From Bacteroides ilei (GTDB taxonomy: Bacteria; Bacteroidota; Bacteroidia; Bacteroidales; Bacteroidaceae), in assembly GCF_900128495.1 (NCBI RefSeq), contig NZ_LT635801.1, positions 1,065,997 through 1,129,996 of the forward strand: 64,000 bases of DNA, read 5' to 3'. How positions within the stretch are numbered: position 1 is the stretch's first letter; each line of letters opens with the position of its first letter. The notes below the pieces were generated by a model, which was not told the origin of the DNA, made no database searches, and saw only the letters and a program-made list of their open reading frames with translations. Below, in pieces: positions 1 to 8,054 of the stretch. The position numbers were made by a program, and so were the translations under genes.

Positions 1-819
1 TGCAGCCGACATACCTGTTTCAATACCTTTTCCACCGGCTTCGGCCAGCACTATCTTTACACGTTCATCATCAATGTAATGATAGATTGTTCCGGCAGCA
101 TTGCTGCCTCCTCCTACACAGGCGAACAGGTAGTCGGGATAATCTCTTCCTTCATGTTCTACCAGCTGTTTCTTGATTTCTTCGCTGATGACAGACTGAA
201 GACGGGCAACCATATCCGGATAAGGATGTGGACCTACGGTTGATCCGATGACATAGTAAGTATTTTCCGGATGGCAGCACCAGTCGCGGATAGCTTCGTT
301 CGTAGCGTCTTTCAGCGTCATATTACCCGAAGTTACGGCTTCTACCTTAGCTCCTAGCATTTTCATCTTTTCTACATTTACGTGCTGGCGGGCTACATCG
401 GTTTTACCCATGTATACTACACATTCCATATTCATCAAGGCGCAGACGGTAGCTGTAGCTACACCGTGTTGTCCTGCTCCGGTCTCGGCAATGATCCGTG
501 TCTTTCCCATCCTGCGTGCCAGCAGTATCTGTCCGATAGCATTGTTGATCTTATGTGCTCCGGTATGGTTCAGGTCTTCTCTCTTGAGATAGATTCTGCA
601 TCCGTATTTTTCGGAAAGCCGCTGGGCCAGATAGAGTGGAGAAGGACGTCCCACGTAGTCTTTCAGCAATTGGGCGAATTCTTTCTTGAAATCGTCACTT
701 TCCAGTACTTTAAGGTATGCGTCTTGCAGATCTTTTACACACTGATGAAGGATTTCCGGAATATATGCTCCGCCGAAATCTCCGTAATAGCCGTCTTGGT
801 TTACCTGATACGTTTTCAT
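1..819 (-). CDS. trpB: Tryptophan synthase beta subunit (3' part cut by window edge)
   Basis: PLP enzyme that condenses indole from TrpA with serine to make tryptophan in the cytoplasm. The first 273 codons are present. The N-terminus has the TrpB pattern [12 protein letters not shown], followed by HKINNAIGQ, which carries the PLP-binding lysine, and the [10 protein letters not shown] loop. The start ATG is at 817-819. The gene runs off the left edge, so the C-terminal third is missing. It is the first gene after a trp attenuator (terminator at 862-900, leader peptide at 935-997), so it probably heads the trp operon on the minus strand. Confidence 0.97.
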   Translation of the reverse strand, partial: MKTYQVNQDGYYGDFGGAYIPEILHQCVKDLQDAYLKVLESDDFKKEFAQLLKDYVGRPSPLYLAQRLSEKYGCRIYLKREDLNHTGAHKINNAIGQILLARRMGKTRIIAETGAGQHGVATATVCALMNMECVVYMGKTDVARQHVNVEKMKMLGAKVEAVTSGNMTLKDATNEAIRDWCCHPENTYYVIGSTVGPHPYPDMVARLQSVISEEIKKQLVEHEGRDYPDYLFACVGGGSNAAGTIYHYIDDERVKIVLAEAGGKGIETGMSAA

Positions 820-861
820 AAGTCTTAATTTGTATTTTGAATTGATTATTTCATTAATAAT

Positions 862-900
862 GGTAAAAAAATAAAGGCTGTCGTAAGTACGACAGCCTTT
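862..900 (-). terminator. trp attenuator terminator hairpin
   Basis: A perfect 13-bp inverted repeat with a 2-nt centre (873-900) is followed on the minus strand by a run of seven U (862-872), so it is a rho-independent terminator. It lies between the trp leader peptide and trpB. Its arm at 880-887 is complementary over 8 nt to 934-941 at the end of the leader peptide gene. This gives the competing antiterminator needed for attenuation. Confidence 0.9.
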
Positions 901-934
901 TAATATCTTAATTGTATATACATGACTGATTGCC

Positions 935-997
935 TTACGACTTTGGAAGTAGTAAGTGGCGCCACCAGAACAATGTATTTACAAATGAATTTGTCAT
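935..997 (-). CDS. trpL: trp operon leader peptide (20 aa, tandem Trp codons)
   Basis: Short reading frame [20 protein letters not shown] with two adjacent Trp codons (962-967). It is too short for ordinary gene calling. It lies 35 nt before the terminator hairpin upstream of trpB. A ribosome stalled at the Trp codons would leave 934-941 free to pair with the terminator arm and let transcription continue. When Trp is plentiful the ribosome reaches the stop codon, which overlaps that segment, and the terminator forms. The layout matches classic trp attenuation. The promoter -7 box TATATTTG is at about 1026-1033 on the minus strand. Confidence 0.88.
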   Translation of the reverse strand: MTNSFVNTLFWWRHLLLPKS

Positions 998-1124
998 ATT
1001 AATAGTACTTTGTTGATTGTTTGATGCAAATATACGTGGATTTTTTATAAATTCAAATATTATGGCATTTTTTTTATGATTTTATTGTCATGGTATTTTT
1101 GAGTTTCCCGAAATTTTTCCGGTA

Positions 1125-2219
1125 TTACATATATTTCTTCTTCCATATTTCATATGGTTTCTCCAGTGATTCAGGGGCATAGCTGTACCATGCATATCCG
1201 TTACGGCGTTCGTGTCCTATTTCTGCCAAGGTCTTGCATGGTATGCCGTCACGGTCACAGAAGAACGGCTCTTCTGTCTTCAGGTCGTAGAACCTTGCCC
1301 AGATAGGGGCGGCCTGATTGTCGTTAACCACTTTGGTATCCCGTGTCCCGTTTTTGTCGGTATACCTTTCCAGACGTATTCCATGGATCTGGTGTTTGTC
1401 GAACCATTCCATAGCTCCGTTTATGGAGGCTTTTATCCGTTCATTCGGGTTGGGTATTTCCATCAGCAGCTTAACGAGTGATGCACTTTCCGCCGAACAG
1501 AAAGAAGCAAGTTCAAAAGAACGTGCGGGGGTCGGCTGTAATGTTTCCGGGTCATGCTGTTGACACCATATGGTAGGTTTCCCGTTTACAATAATCTGTG
1601 TATTGAGTATACATTCGATTCCTTTATCGAAAGCTTTTGACAGACGTGCCTTCATGTCGTCATCAATCAGTATGTCGAAAGGAGCCACTTCATCACGCAG
1701 GTCTCGGATAATGCGTAAGGTCTGTACCATGGCATTGTCATTATACGTGATATTTTTCTGATATCCCCGGTTTTCGGGCCAGAACTGTGGCCATCCTCCG
1801 TTGTCATATTGTCCGCTCAGCATAAATTCCACACCTTTCAGGAATGCTTCCTTGTATTGTTCGTCTCCGGTGGCACGGAACATCTTTGCCAGATAAGTCA
1901 TTTCGGTAATTGTGGCGTCATTATCTGTTGTCGAGTCATTCCTGTTGTTCTTGTCACCCAATATGATATCCAGTTCTCCGCCCAATGCACGGTGGATCGG
2001 AATGTTTTTAGGCCATCCTCCCGTTACGCGCTGGTAGGCCAATACATTGTCGGCTATTCGTTTTGCCTCGTCGGTAGTGTAAAAAGAGTCGGGACTTTCC
2101 TTGACAATCCTTTTCCATTCTTTGGAAGTATATTCATAATCTTTCGGTGAGATGATTCCTTGTGCTAAACCTGCGGTTACTGTCATGGATAAAGCCATGC
2201 ATACAAAAATGTTTTTCAT
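1125..2219 (-). CDS. Secreted pectate lyase, PL10 family
   Basis: Predicted polygalacturonate-cleaving lyase of 364 aa. A signal peptide (residues 1-19, ending TAGLAQ) indicates export to the periplasm or surface. PL10 features are visible: GGWPKN near residue 68, TTDNDATITEM near 97, and a second repeat-like motif DNGGWPQFWP near 140. The length is normal for single-domain PL10 enzymes. No SusC/SusD genes are adjacent, so it is not obviously part of a full polysaccharide-utilisation locus here. The next gene to the right (2496) is divergent. Confidence 0.9.
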   Translation of the reverse strand: MKNIFVCMALSMTVTAGLAQGIISPKDYEYTSKEWKRIVKESPDSFYTTDEAKRIADNVLAYQRVTGGWPKNIPIHRALGGELDIILGDKNNRNDSTTDNDATITEMTYLAKMFRATGDEQYKEAFLKGVEFMLSGQYDNGGWPQFWPENRGYQKNITYNDNAMVQTLRIIRDLRDEVAPFDILIDDDMKARLSKAFDKGIECILNTQIIVNGKPTIWCQQHDPETLQPTPARSFELASFCSAESASLVKLLMEIPNPNERIKASINGAMEWFDKHQIHGIRLERYTDKNGTRDTKVVNDNQAAPIWARFYDLKTEEPFFCDRDGIPCKTLAEIGHERRNGYAWYSYAPESLEKPYEIWKKKYM

Positions 2220-2463
2220 AAAGTATAATATTTAAAAAAATGCGTCTTCAAGCTGTGTGTTATATAAAAGGTTTCATAAAGGTACAGGATTGTACGGAGT
2301 GTCAGGTTGTAAAATTAATCTTTTTACTGGTATTTTTTGTCGTTTTTTACAGATGGAATGGAAAATGTTTCATTTACATTGACTCAGAATATATGGATTG
2401 GTCTATTCTAGACTTTATATTCATAAAATAGGCTATATTTATATCACATATGGAATATTTTAC

Positions 2464-2471
2464 TAAATTTG
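2464..2471 (+). promoter_or_regulatory. -7 promoter box for the DUF308 gene
   Basis: TAAATTTG fits the Bacteroidales -7 consensus TAnnTTTG. It lies 24 bp before the ATG at 2496. The rest of the 2220-2495 gap is AT-rich and shows no gene. Confidence 0.6.
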
Positions 2472-2495
2472 AACATATAAACTATTTTTGAATTT

Positions 2496-3059
2496 ATGAG
2501 ATCATTAAGTTATCCGGTCTTAAGCAGTATTTGTGCTTTGATCATAGGAATTCTGTTGGTTGCCTTTCCGGAACTGGCTGTTGTGTACCTGGTTGTAACG
2601 ATAGGAGTATTGTTCCTTTTGCCTGGTCTTTATGGACTCTTTTCTTATTTTTTCCAGCGCAGGAAACATTCGATGGAGAAAAAGTCCTATTTTCCGGTTT
2701 TGGCCTTGGGCAGTACGTTGCTGGGGATCTGGTTGATTGTCATGCCGGCGTTTTTTGTCAGCATACTGATGTATCTGCTGGGGGCTTTGCTTCTGTTGGG
2801 GGGACTGAATCTGCTGGCTGGCTGTTGGGCGCAGCGGGAAAAAGGAAGGGTGCCCGTTCTGTTTTATGTAATAGCCGCATTGGTGATTGTGGCAGGGCTT
2901 GTGGTTCTGTTCAATCCTTTTGAGGCAGCTACAGTTCCGTTTATTATGTTGGGTATTTCATCTATTGTGTATTCCATAACCGACTTGGTCAGGTTGTGGC
3001 GCTATTACCGTCTGGTGAACAAGGATATTACAGATGTGAAGATAATAGAAGAGGAATAG
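2496..3059 (+). CDS. HdeD/DUF308 family membrane protein
   Basis: A 187-aa integral membrane protein with about six hydrophobic helices in three pairs and a charged loop after each pair, the layout of HdeD/DUF308 proteins. The E. coli founder HdeD is linked to acid resistance at high cell density; no biochemical role is established for Bacteroides members. The C-terminus (KDITDVKIIEEE) is cytoplasmic and acidic. It ends 13 bp before the convergent AraC-type gene. Confidence 0.8.
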   Translation: MRSLSYPVLSSICALIIGILLVAFPELAVVYLVVTIGVLFLLPGLYGLFSYFFQRRKHSMEKKSYFPVLALGSTLLGIWLIVMPAFFVSILMYLLGALLLLGGLNLLAGCWAQREKGRVPVLFYVIAALVIVAGLVVLFNPFEAATVPFIMLGISSIVYSITDLVRLWRYYRLVNKDITDVKIIEEE

Positions 3060-3072
3060 TTGGATTTTCCAA

Positions 3073-3927
3073 CTATTCCATATTTCTGTATTGCTTCGGT
3101 GACATTCCTGTATACCGTTTGAAGTATTTCCCGAAAAAGGAGATGTCGGAAAAATTTAGTGAATAGGCTATCTCCTGTATTGTCAGTTCGGTGGAACGTA
3201 ACTTGGCTTGGGCATCTTTTATGACGAATGTGGATATGATGTCGGTAAGCGTCTTTCCGGTCGTTTTCTTGATGGTTGTGCTCAGGTGTTGGGGAGACAG
3301 ATGCATCTTTTCGGCATAGAAAGTGATATTCCGTTCCGTTTTGTAGTGGTCGACGATAATCCGGACCAATTCCTTTACTATTTCTTCGTTCCGGTTATAT
3401 TTGGGTCGTTTTTTTTCGGCATCTTGTCTGTAGATTGTGCCCAGACCCATCACAAGCTGTGTGTATACCAGTTCCAGCTGTTCATCTTTCAAGAATGTGT
3501 CTGGCAGTTTGGTTGCGCGGATCAGCAGTTTGAAATAGTCTCTGATGATGGAAGCTACGTTCTCACTCAGCGTTACAACAGGGCTTTCGTATATTGAGTG
3601 TGTATATTCCAATGTCTTGTTAAAGAGTGCTGGGGTCTGGAGTAGTTTATGGCTGAATCCTACATAGACGAATCGGCAGTCATTGCTTTGTTCCGTTATC
3701 TGGAAAAACTGATGAGGCAGGATAATGGCTATGGAATTCCGTTTCATCTTGTAGCTGGTGAGATGTATGGTAACGGTACTCGTTCCTCTTGTGCATAGCA
3801 AAAGCAGAGCTCCGTTCATTTCAACCGGTGACTTGAACAGGTATTTGAAGTTCCCGATTATGTCTATGCCTGTAATTATGTTTTTGTCTTCAGAAAATTC
3901 TTGGATGGAATTTATCTTCTTCATCAT
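3073..3927 (-). CDS. AraC-family transcription regulator
   Basis: DNA-binding regulator. The C-terminal 100 residues hold the two HTH motifs of AraC proteins (FYAEKMHLSPQHLS, and IQEIAYSLNFSDISFFGKYF followed by YTGMSPKQYR). The N-terminal half looks like a cupin-type effector domain. A longer frame to 3993 exists, but a promoter box TATATTTG lies inside it at 3953-3960, so translation should start at the ATG at 3925-3927 or 3922-3924. It is convergent with the DUF308 gene. Its upstream side has been separated from the next host gene (XylE-type transporter, 40400) by the prophage, so any shared control region is now split. Confidence 0.9.
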   Translation of the reverse strand: MMKKINSIQEFSEDKNIITGIDIIGNFKYLFKSPVEMNGALLLLCTRGTSTVTIHLTSYKMKRNSIAIILPHQFFQITEQSNDCRFVYVGFSHKLLQTPALFNKTLEYTHSIYESPVVTLSENVASIIRDYFKLLIRATKLPDTFLKDEQLELVYTQLVMGLGTIYRQDAEKKRPKYNRNEEIVKELVRIIVDHYKTERNITFYAEKMHLSPQHLSTTIKKTTGKTLTDIISTFVIKDAQAKLRSTELTIQEIAYSLNFSDISFFGKYFKRYTGMSPKQYRNME

Positions 3928-3952
3928 AATTAGTATGTGATTTAGTTGCCTA

Positions 3953-3960
3953 CAAATATA
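3953..3960 (-). promoter_or_regulatory. -7 promoter box of the AraC-family gene
   Basis: TATATTTG on the minus strand, 26 bp upstream of the ATG pair at 3922-3927. It decides against the longer upstream start. Confidence 0.6.
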
Positions 3961-4025
3961 CTTATTAGGATTGATATAAACAAATTCGGACAAATATAAT
4001 CCGCAAATCGAAAGGTCTACTGTTT

Positions 4026-4073
4026 CAAAACGAAGCGTTCTATTTTTCGCTGGGGTTTCAAAACGAAGCGTTC
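4026..4073. repeat. Left-end transposase-binding-type repeats
   Basis: Two direct copies of a 15-bp box CAAAACGAAGCGTTC lie close to the prophage left end, about 33 bp apart. The same box occurs inverted at the right end. By analogy with Mu these should be MuA binding sites; binding itself is inferred. Confidence 0.8.
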
Positions 4074-4210
4074 AATTTTCATCAAAACACAAGCGTCACT
4101 CAAACAACCTTTAAATGGCATTTGAATGACGCTTTTGTTTGATCCCCAGTCTAAAATAACACCTTAAACCCATTGCCAATTCAGCAAAAATTCGTATCTT
4201 TACATAGTGG

Positions 4211-5068
4211 TTAAGATGCCATTTTGCGTACTGTTTCATCTGCTTTCTTGAACAGCATGATGTCTGTGTAGGAGGAGTTGTAATTCATGTGCGCGTTAAA
4301 TTCTATCTTCTCGCTGCCTGCAAAGGGGTTGCCTATGGTGTTATTCCTGCCCATCCATTCACATAGATCTATGATGGATGACTTGTTGGAGGTGAAATAA
4401 ATATAGTTCGTACCTACGAGCGTCTGCAACACATCCAAATAATCAGTAAGCCCCCAGTCCATTGTATAGGTGCCAACCTCAGTGGAAAGATATGGCGGGT
4501 CTATCAGGAATACAACATTCGGGATATCCTTATATTTGTTGAACAGCCCCCTATAATCACAGGAAACAACCTCCAGTCCGTCCAGATAGTCAAAGCAAAG
4601 GTCGTAGCTGCATTTGCGCACGGTATTATAAAACGTTTCCTTTCGCAGCCTGTCCAAATTGGTGGCATACTTCATGGAAAAGAGCAGGGAGGTAGAAAGC
4701 GTGATGTAATCCACATAACCGTTATCTACCTCTTCACGCTCGATAAGACGCAGGATAGATTCTTTCAACTCTTTAGGCAATGCCTTCTTCCGGGGTACAA
4801 TTTGGGTTATCTCTCGAATCCTATCCAACAAAGCATTGGTCTGCGGTATATTCTCCAATCTGCGTCTGTAGTTGTCGAAATCATTATAGACAACGGTAGA
4901 GCCCGGCTTCTGACACTTCGTGATATGGGCTAATAAACCGGATCCGCCAAACAAATCGACGAATACGGCATCATCCGGGTAATGTTTCAATACCTTGATA
5001 AATTCTTTGGCAAACATGCGTTTTTGCCCCACAAACGGAAGTGGGGCTGATAAATACTGCTTTCTCAT
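4211..5068 (-). CDS. DNA adenine-N6 methyltransferase, D12 (Dam) class
   Basis: Methylates adenine in DNA with S-adenosylmethionine. The alpha-class order is visible: an N-terminal FVGQKRMF motif (residues 12-19), the AdoMet pocket DLFGGSGLL (38-46), and the catalytic DPPY (190-193). The length, 285 aa, is normal. No restriction endonuclease lies beside it, so it is probably a phage anti-restriction or regulatory methylase. It is the outermost gene at the left end and the last of the late-direction minus-strand series. Confidence 0.9.
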   Translation of the reverse strand: MRKQYLSAPLPFVGQKRMFAKEFIKVLKHYPDDAVFVDLFGGSGLLAHITKCQKPGSTVVYNDFDNYRRRLENIPQTNALLDRIREITQIVPRKKALPKELKESILRLIEREEVDNGYVDYITLSTSLLFSMKYATNLDRLRKETFYNTVRKCSYDLCFDYLDGLEVVSCDYRGLFNKYKDIPNVVFLIDPPYLSTEVGTYTMDWGLTDYLDVLQTLVGTNYIYFTSNKSSIIDLCEWMGRNNTIGNPFAGSEKIEFNAHMNYNSSYTDIMLFKKADETVRKMAS

Positions 5069-5166
5069 TTGTTCCTGGTTTTAAAACGGATTGCAAAATT
5101 CCCCATTTTATCCCAGTCGTCTAAAGAAAACAATCAAACCATGCTGCACAGGGTTTGCAACGTTTC

Positions 5167-5829
5167 TTATACATTCAGGTCGAACCGAACCCCTTCATCA
5201 CCGGCAAGCAAGGCACCGGTACGCTCCAGGTTGTTCTCATAGATATGGACATTGCCAAGGTTAAGGGTAATCGATTTCAGAGGCAGGTCTATTTGCCGGG
5301 CCATCAGATAGAGATGGTAAATATCGGCCGGGAGGCCTAAATTGGCATCGCTGCTACGCTGATAAGCCGACAATACCAGTTCGCCGTCTTCTATCTGGAA
5401 CTGTACAAGGCTCAGACATGGGGCTTGGTTGGTTTCCGCTCCTGTAGAACCAAGGAAGAGGACATAATTCTTGCTGGTCCGCTTTTCCCGGTTTATCTTT
5501 TCGATGAGAGGAGGCAGTTTCTCAAAGTAGGTCGGATAACTGTTCACAAGAGTCTGACCGCAATAATCCCACCAGGTGATGCCGGCTTCACGGTAACGCT
5601 CCACGTTACGTTCTCCCTGCATGAAGAGTTGAAGTTCCTGTCGCAGCTTCTTTCGGGCGATGCCGTGCGTCTCGAAGATGTCGAGCAGGTCGGCAGGTGT
5701 CAGAGTAAGACATTCATTCAACAGATACCGAATAACTCCCTTTTTGTTTCGTTGTTCCTTTCCTGCATTCAGGATCTTGCAAAGAATTTGATGATATTTG
5801 TTCATGGGTTTAAAGATTTGATTCACCAT
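5167..5829 (-). CDS. Thymidylate-synthase superfamily protein, dCMP hydroxymethylase-like
   Basis: 220 aa with clear ThyA-superfamily motifs: NVERYREAGITWWD (75-88), active-site Cys138 in APC, YQRSSD (156-161), GLPADI (165-170) and VHIYENN (194-200). In thymidylate synthases the residue at the position of Asp169 is Asn and selects uracil; dCMP hydroxymethylases carry Asp there. A pyrimidine-nucleotide C5-modifying role on dCMP is therefore inferred. It is shorter than typical ThyA (about 264 aa), lacks the usual N-terminal phosphate loop and ends early, so folate binding is uncertain. The upstream AAGG spaced 7 nt from ATG 5829 supports that start. Confidence 0.75.
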   Translation of the reverse strand: MVNQIFKPMNKYHQILCKILNAGKEQRNKKGVIRYLLNECLTLTPADLLDIFETHGIARKKLRQELQLFMQGERNVERYREAGITWWDYCGQTLVNSYPTYFEKLPPLIEKINREKRTSKNYVLFLGSTGAETNQAPCLSLVQFQIEDGELVLSAYQRSSDANLGLPADIYHLYLMARQIDLPLKSITLNLGNVHIYENNLERTGALLAGDEGVRFDLNV

Positions 5830-5875
5830 AAAGATACCTTCAAAATCTATCTACAGGAGCAACAATACCCTTATA

Positions 5876-6118
5876 TCACACTGAACGCCCCTTGCAGTCA
5901 GTTCTGAGGTGACGGAGTACATCATACACCTTTCGTTCACTTATTGCATACTTTTCAGAGAGAACGGCAACAGCGTATGTCGTCTTGTTTCCATCCTCTA
6001 CCATTTTCGTGAAATCATGGAAAAGGTCCACATATCGGTAATCTTCAACCCGTATGCCCGACTCAGAAAGCCGGCGCAACAGCTCTTTATTGAAAGAAAG
6101 TATCTCGTATATTGTCAT
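5876..6118 (-). CDS. Small HTH-like phage protein
   Basis: 80 aa starting at the ATG at 6116-6118, which is preceded by GGAG; a longer TTG start at 6127 is less likely. The C-terminal half (YAVAVLSEKYAISERKVYDV) reads as a helix-turn-helix, similar in style to Mor/C-type late activators, although family membership cannot be proved here. It lies just after a large palindromic element at 6149-6253. Its promoter and leader would have to cross that element. Confidence 0.65.
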   Translation of the reverse strand: MTIYEILSFNKELLRRLSESGIRVEDYRYVDLFHDFTKMVEDGNKTTYAVAVLSEKYAISERKVYDVLRHLRTDCKGRSV

Positions 6119-6136
6119 AATCTCCAAAAATTAAAG

Positions 6137-6144
6137 TATATTTG
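6137..6144 (+). promoter_or_regulatory. Outward promoter box into palindromic element
   Basis: TATATTTG on the plus strand with a TTG 22 bp upstream (6112-6114). Transcription would begin near 6150, at the base of the 6149-6253 palindrome, and run toward the 3' end of the RT gene as antisense. Inferred from the consensus only. Confidence 0.4.
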
Positions 6145-6148
6145 CAGT

Positions 6149-6281
6149 GCCAATCATATTTTATACGCGCAAAATGCGCAAACCCGCAGTGGAAAAGGGC
6201 TTTGGCCCTCAGCTCTGCGGGTTTGCGCATTTGCGTATAAGTATATGATTGGCGTCGATACTTACTCAATGGCTGAGGGCC
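6149..6281. repeat. Large imperfect palindrome with downstream loop-complementary segment
   Basis: Arms 6149-6189 and 6215-6253 are inverted repeats of about 40 nt with two small length differences, including GCGCAAACCCGCAG against its complement. The 25-nt loop contains GGCCCTCAGC (6204-6213), which is perfectly complementary to 6272-6281, outside the hairpin. Folded as RNA it could form a stem plus a loop-to-tail pseudoknot; on the plus strand the second element is followed by TTTTT. It sits between the RT gene and the small HTH gene. Function unknown: structured RNA, terminator or protein-binding site are all possible. Confidence 0.7.
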
Positions 6282-6316
6282 TTTTTCACACCTTGCCCTC
6301 AAAGGCTTGTTACTTC

Positions 6317-7606
6317 TTAAGAGAATACATACTTCGTCTTATTGCCTCCGAATGTTTCCCGTTTGATTACCGTTTCAAATGGCAGCTCATTCATTTCTTT
6401 GATTTGGTCGAGAATATTCTTCATCTCTTCCGAAGCTGTAATAAACTTGCCTTTCTGGCCATCCATCTCGTATTGGACCACGTAGCGGCCTTCACCCTGT
6501 TTTGTTTTGATGTCGGTCTCAAAATCCACAATAGTAACTTTACAGTTTTGCAAATTGCCCAAAGGCGTAAGGTTGCCTTCGAAGCGTTTCTTTCCGTCAG
6601 CCGGTTTGTAAGTGACGCCTAAATCTTTAAATGACTTCATATTTGTTAGTTTAAAAAATAAGTGTTTCCCGTTGCAGTGTTTCACCCATCCCCAAAACGA
6701 CGCAAGCACAACGTATTTCCGTTTCTTGCTTTTCACCTTCTGTAGCCGCCGGGCAACTTTCTGCTTGATATGTTTCCGTACCAGGACATAATCATGCCAG
6801 GTAACGTACCCCAAGAAATCAATGCCGCGTGCTTCTACCGGGAATATCTGCCAGTTCTGTTTGATGGTAAGGTGAAGTTCTTCCTCCACCACTTTGCGCA
6901 ACTTTGCAAAAATGTCATGCAGATACGCTTTATCAGGGCCGAGAACGACAATATCATCACAATACCGGAAGTAATACTTGACGCCCAATTCCGCTTTCAT
7001 GTAGTGATCCAACAGACAGAGGTAAAAGTTACCGAGCAACTGGCTGGAATGGTAGCCAATGGCCAGGCCGGGACCATAACTTCTGATTATACGGATAAGG
7101 GTCTGCATTAGCGTTTCATCCTTTATCTTGCGACGTAGCCGTCCGATAAGGACTTCCTGGTCGACTGAATGGTAGAACTTCTTCAGGTCAAGTTTCAGGC
7201 AGTATTCAGTATTCGAACGATCCTTTAATGCTTTTCGAAGCCTGTTCAAACCGTCGTGGATACCACGTTTCGGCAAGCTGGCATACGTGTCGCGAATCAT
7301 CATACCGCCTAAAACATCCCTGTATAGAACTGCCATTATCGCGTGAAGGGCGATGCGGTCTTTGAACGGCAGGGACTGGATTTCGCGCACCTTCCCGTTT
7401 TCCACCACTTCAAATTCCCGGAAACATTCCGGTGCATACTTGCCGGACTTTATTTCATCGGCAAGGTCTGCCAGGATCTTATCCCGGTTCTTTTTGAAAT
7501 AGCGGACAGTGCGGCTGCGCTTCTTGCCCCGCATGACCATAGAGAAAGCCTCCAAAAGGTTGCTTTCCTCTATAATCTTTTCTATCAAATGTCCGTACCG
7601 CTTCAT
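6317..7606 (-). CDS. DGR reverse transcriptase
   Basis: Group II-intron-like reverse transcriptase of the diversity-generating retroelement class, 429 aa. Motif A is KLDLKKFYHSVD (138-149). The DGR-diagnostic motif 4, IGxxxSQ, is IGYHSSQ (183-189). The catalytic box is YCDD (215-218). A thumb-like segment follows, then a C-terminal extension of about 100 aa (from about 335) outside the RT core. It copies the template RNA with adenine infidelity and feeds cDNA into the variable repeat. The template repeat lies 164 bp upstream and the target gene upstream of that. No separate Avd-like gene is adjacent. Confidence 0.95.
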   Translation of the reverse strand: MKRYGHLIEKIIEESNLLEAFSMVMRGKKRSRTVRYFKKNRDKILADLADEIKSGKYAPECFREFEVVENGKVREIQSLPFKDRIALHAIMAVLYRDVLGGMMIRDTYASLPKRGIHDGLNRLRKALKDRSNTEYCLKLDLKKFYHSVDQEVLIGRLRRKIKDETLMQTLIRIIRSYGPGLAIGYHSSQLLGNFYLCLLDHYMKAELGVKYYFRYCDDIVVLGPDKAYLHDIFAKLRKVVEEELHLTIKQNWQIFPVEARGIDFLGYVTWHDYVLVRKHIKQKVARRLQKVKSKKRKYVVLASFWGWVKHCNGKHLFFKLTNMKSFKDLGVTYKPADGKKRFEGNLTPLGNLQNCKVTIVDFETDIKTKQGEGRYVVQYEMDGQKGKFITASEEMKNILDQIKEMNELPFETVIKRETFGGNKTKYVFS

Positions 7607-7760
7607 TTTATTGTCGCTTTCAGAAATCTATGTGCTTCGAGAATCAACCTACCACACAACATAACCCAATTTGTTTTTTGCCAAGAGGCAAGGTGCATTC
7701 CTCTATGGGTTGGACTGGGGAACACGTCCCGGCCAAGAGCCATAATATAATATTTTCTTT

Positions 7761-7879
7761 CCTGAATATGAGACGCGAACCGTAGTTCGAATTCGTGTTC
7801 GAGGCATCGTTATTCGCATTCGCATACGCCACGCCGCCATTCGTATTCGAGTCGTTATAGGAGCGCGCCAAAACAAGGG
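7761..7879 (-). ncRNA. DGR template repeat (TR) RNA region
   Basis: The core TR is 7770-7879 (110 nt), paired with the variable repeat 8098-8207 at a constant offset of 328 bp. The 8 mismatches are at 7783, 7793, 7807, 7811, 7814, 7820, 7846 and 7856. On the coding (minus) strand every one is an A in TR: 8 of 25 adenines and 0 of 85 other bases. The 3' flank 7761-7769 matches 8089-8097 except for three bases (7767-7769), one of which is not an A; this behaves as the IMH/IMH* distinction. The TR is rich in AAC/AAT codons, the codons that best diversify under A mutagenesis. A 75-aa reading frame through it is an artefact. Confidence 0.95.
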
Positions 7880-7929
7880 CCGGAGGAATTCTACCTGTAT
7901 CTTAACATCGCATTTTTACATTTACATCG

Positions 7930-7937
7930 CAAATGTA
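7930..7937 (-). promoter_or_regulatory. Candidate promoter of TR RNA
   Basis: TACATTTG on the minus strand, about 50 nt before the TR core. It is part of an 18-bp string (7921-7938) that recurs with one change at 28649-28666, upstream of another putative small RNA. No good -33 box is visible. Confidence 0.5.
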
Positions 7938-8008
7938 CTTCGATTTTCCGTGAATCCTTAATATCCAAAAGGTTTTAATGGATAACGACTTAAAAATATT
8001 ATAAATCG

Positions 8009-8024
8009 ACCGGCTTACGCCGGT
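8009..8024 (-). repeat. GC-rich hairpin downstream of variable repeat
   Basis: A 6-bp inverted repeat ACCGGC/GCCGGT around a 4-nt GTAA loop (minus strand), just after the stop codon of the variable protein. Many DGRs need a short GC-rich hairpin or cruciform 3' of VR for retrohoming. This and the 8032-8054 palindrome are the two candidates; it could also act as a weak terminator. Confidence 0.55.
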
Positions 8025-8031
8025 ATTAGTA

Positions 8032-8054
8032 TCAAAGCACTGACAGTGCTTTGA
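8032..8054. repeat. Perfect palindrome over the end of the DGR target gene
   Basis: 11-bp arms with a single central base (TCAAAGCACTG, A, then its complement). It encodes the last residues KALSVL and the stop codon of the tail-fibre protein, so it is constrained both as protein and as DNA structure. Its distance 3' of the VR fits a DGR cruciform element. Confidence 0.7.

Noticed and set aside
4211..5068. Restriction-modification system in the prophage
   Set aside because: The Dam-type methylase has no endonuclease partner in the prophage.
6149..6281. Retron msr-msd next to a reverse transcriptase
   Set aside because: The RT has the DGR motif 4 (IGxxxSQ) and the palindrome lies downstream, not upstream, of the RT; TR/VR explain the RT.
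7644..7871. 75-aa reading frame across the DGR template repeat
   Set aside because: It is the TR read through in the VR frame; no ribosome site, and TR is a template RNA.
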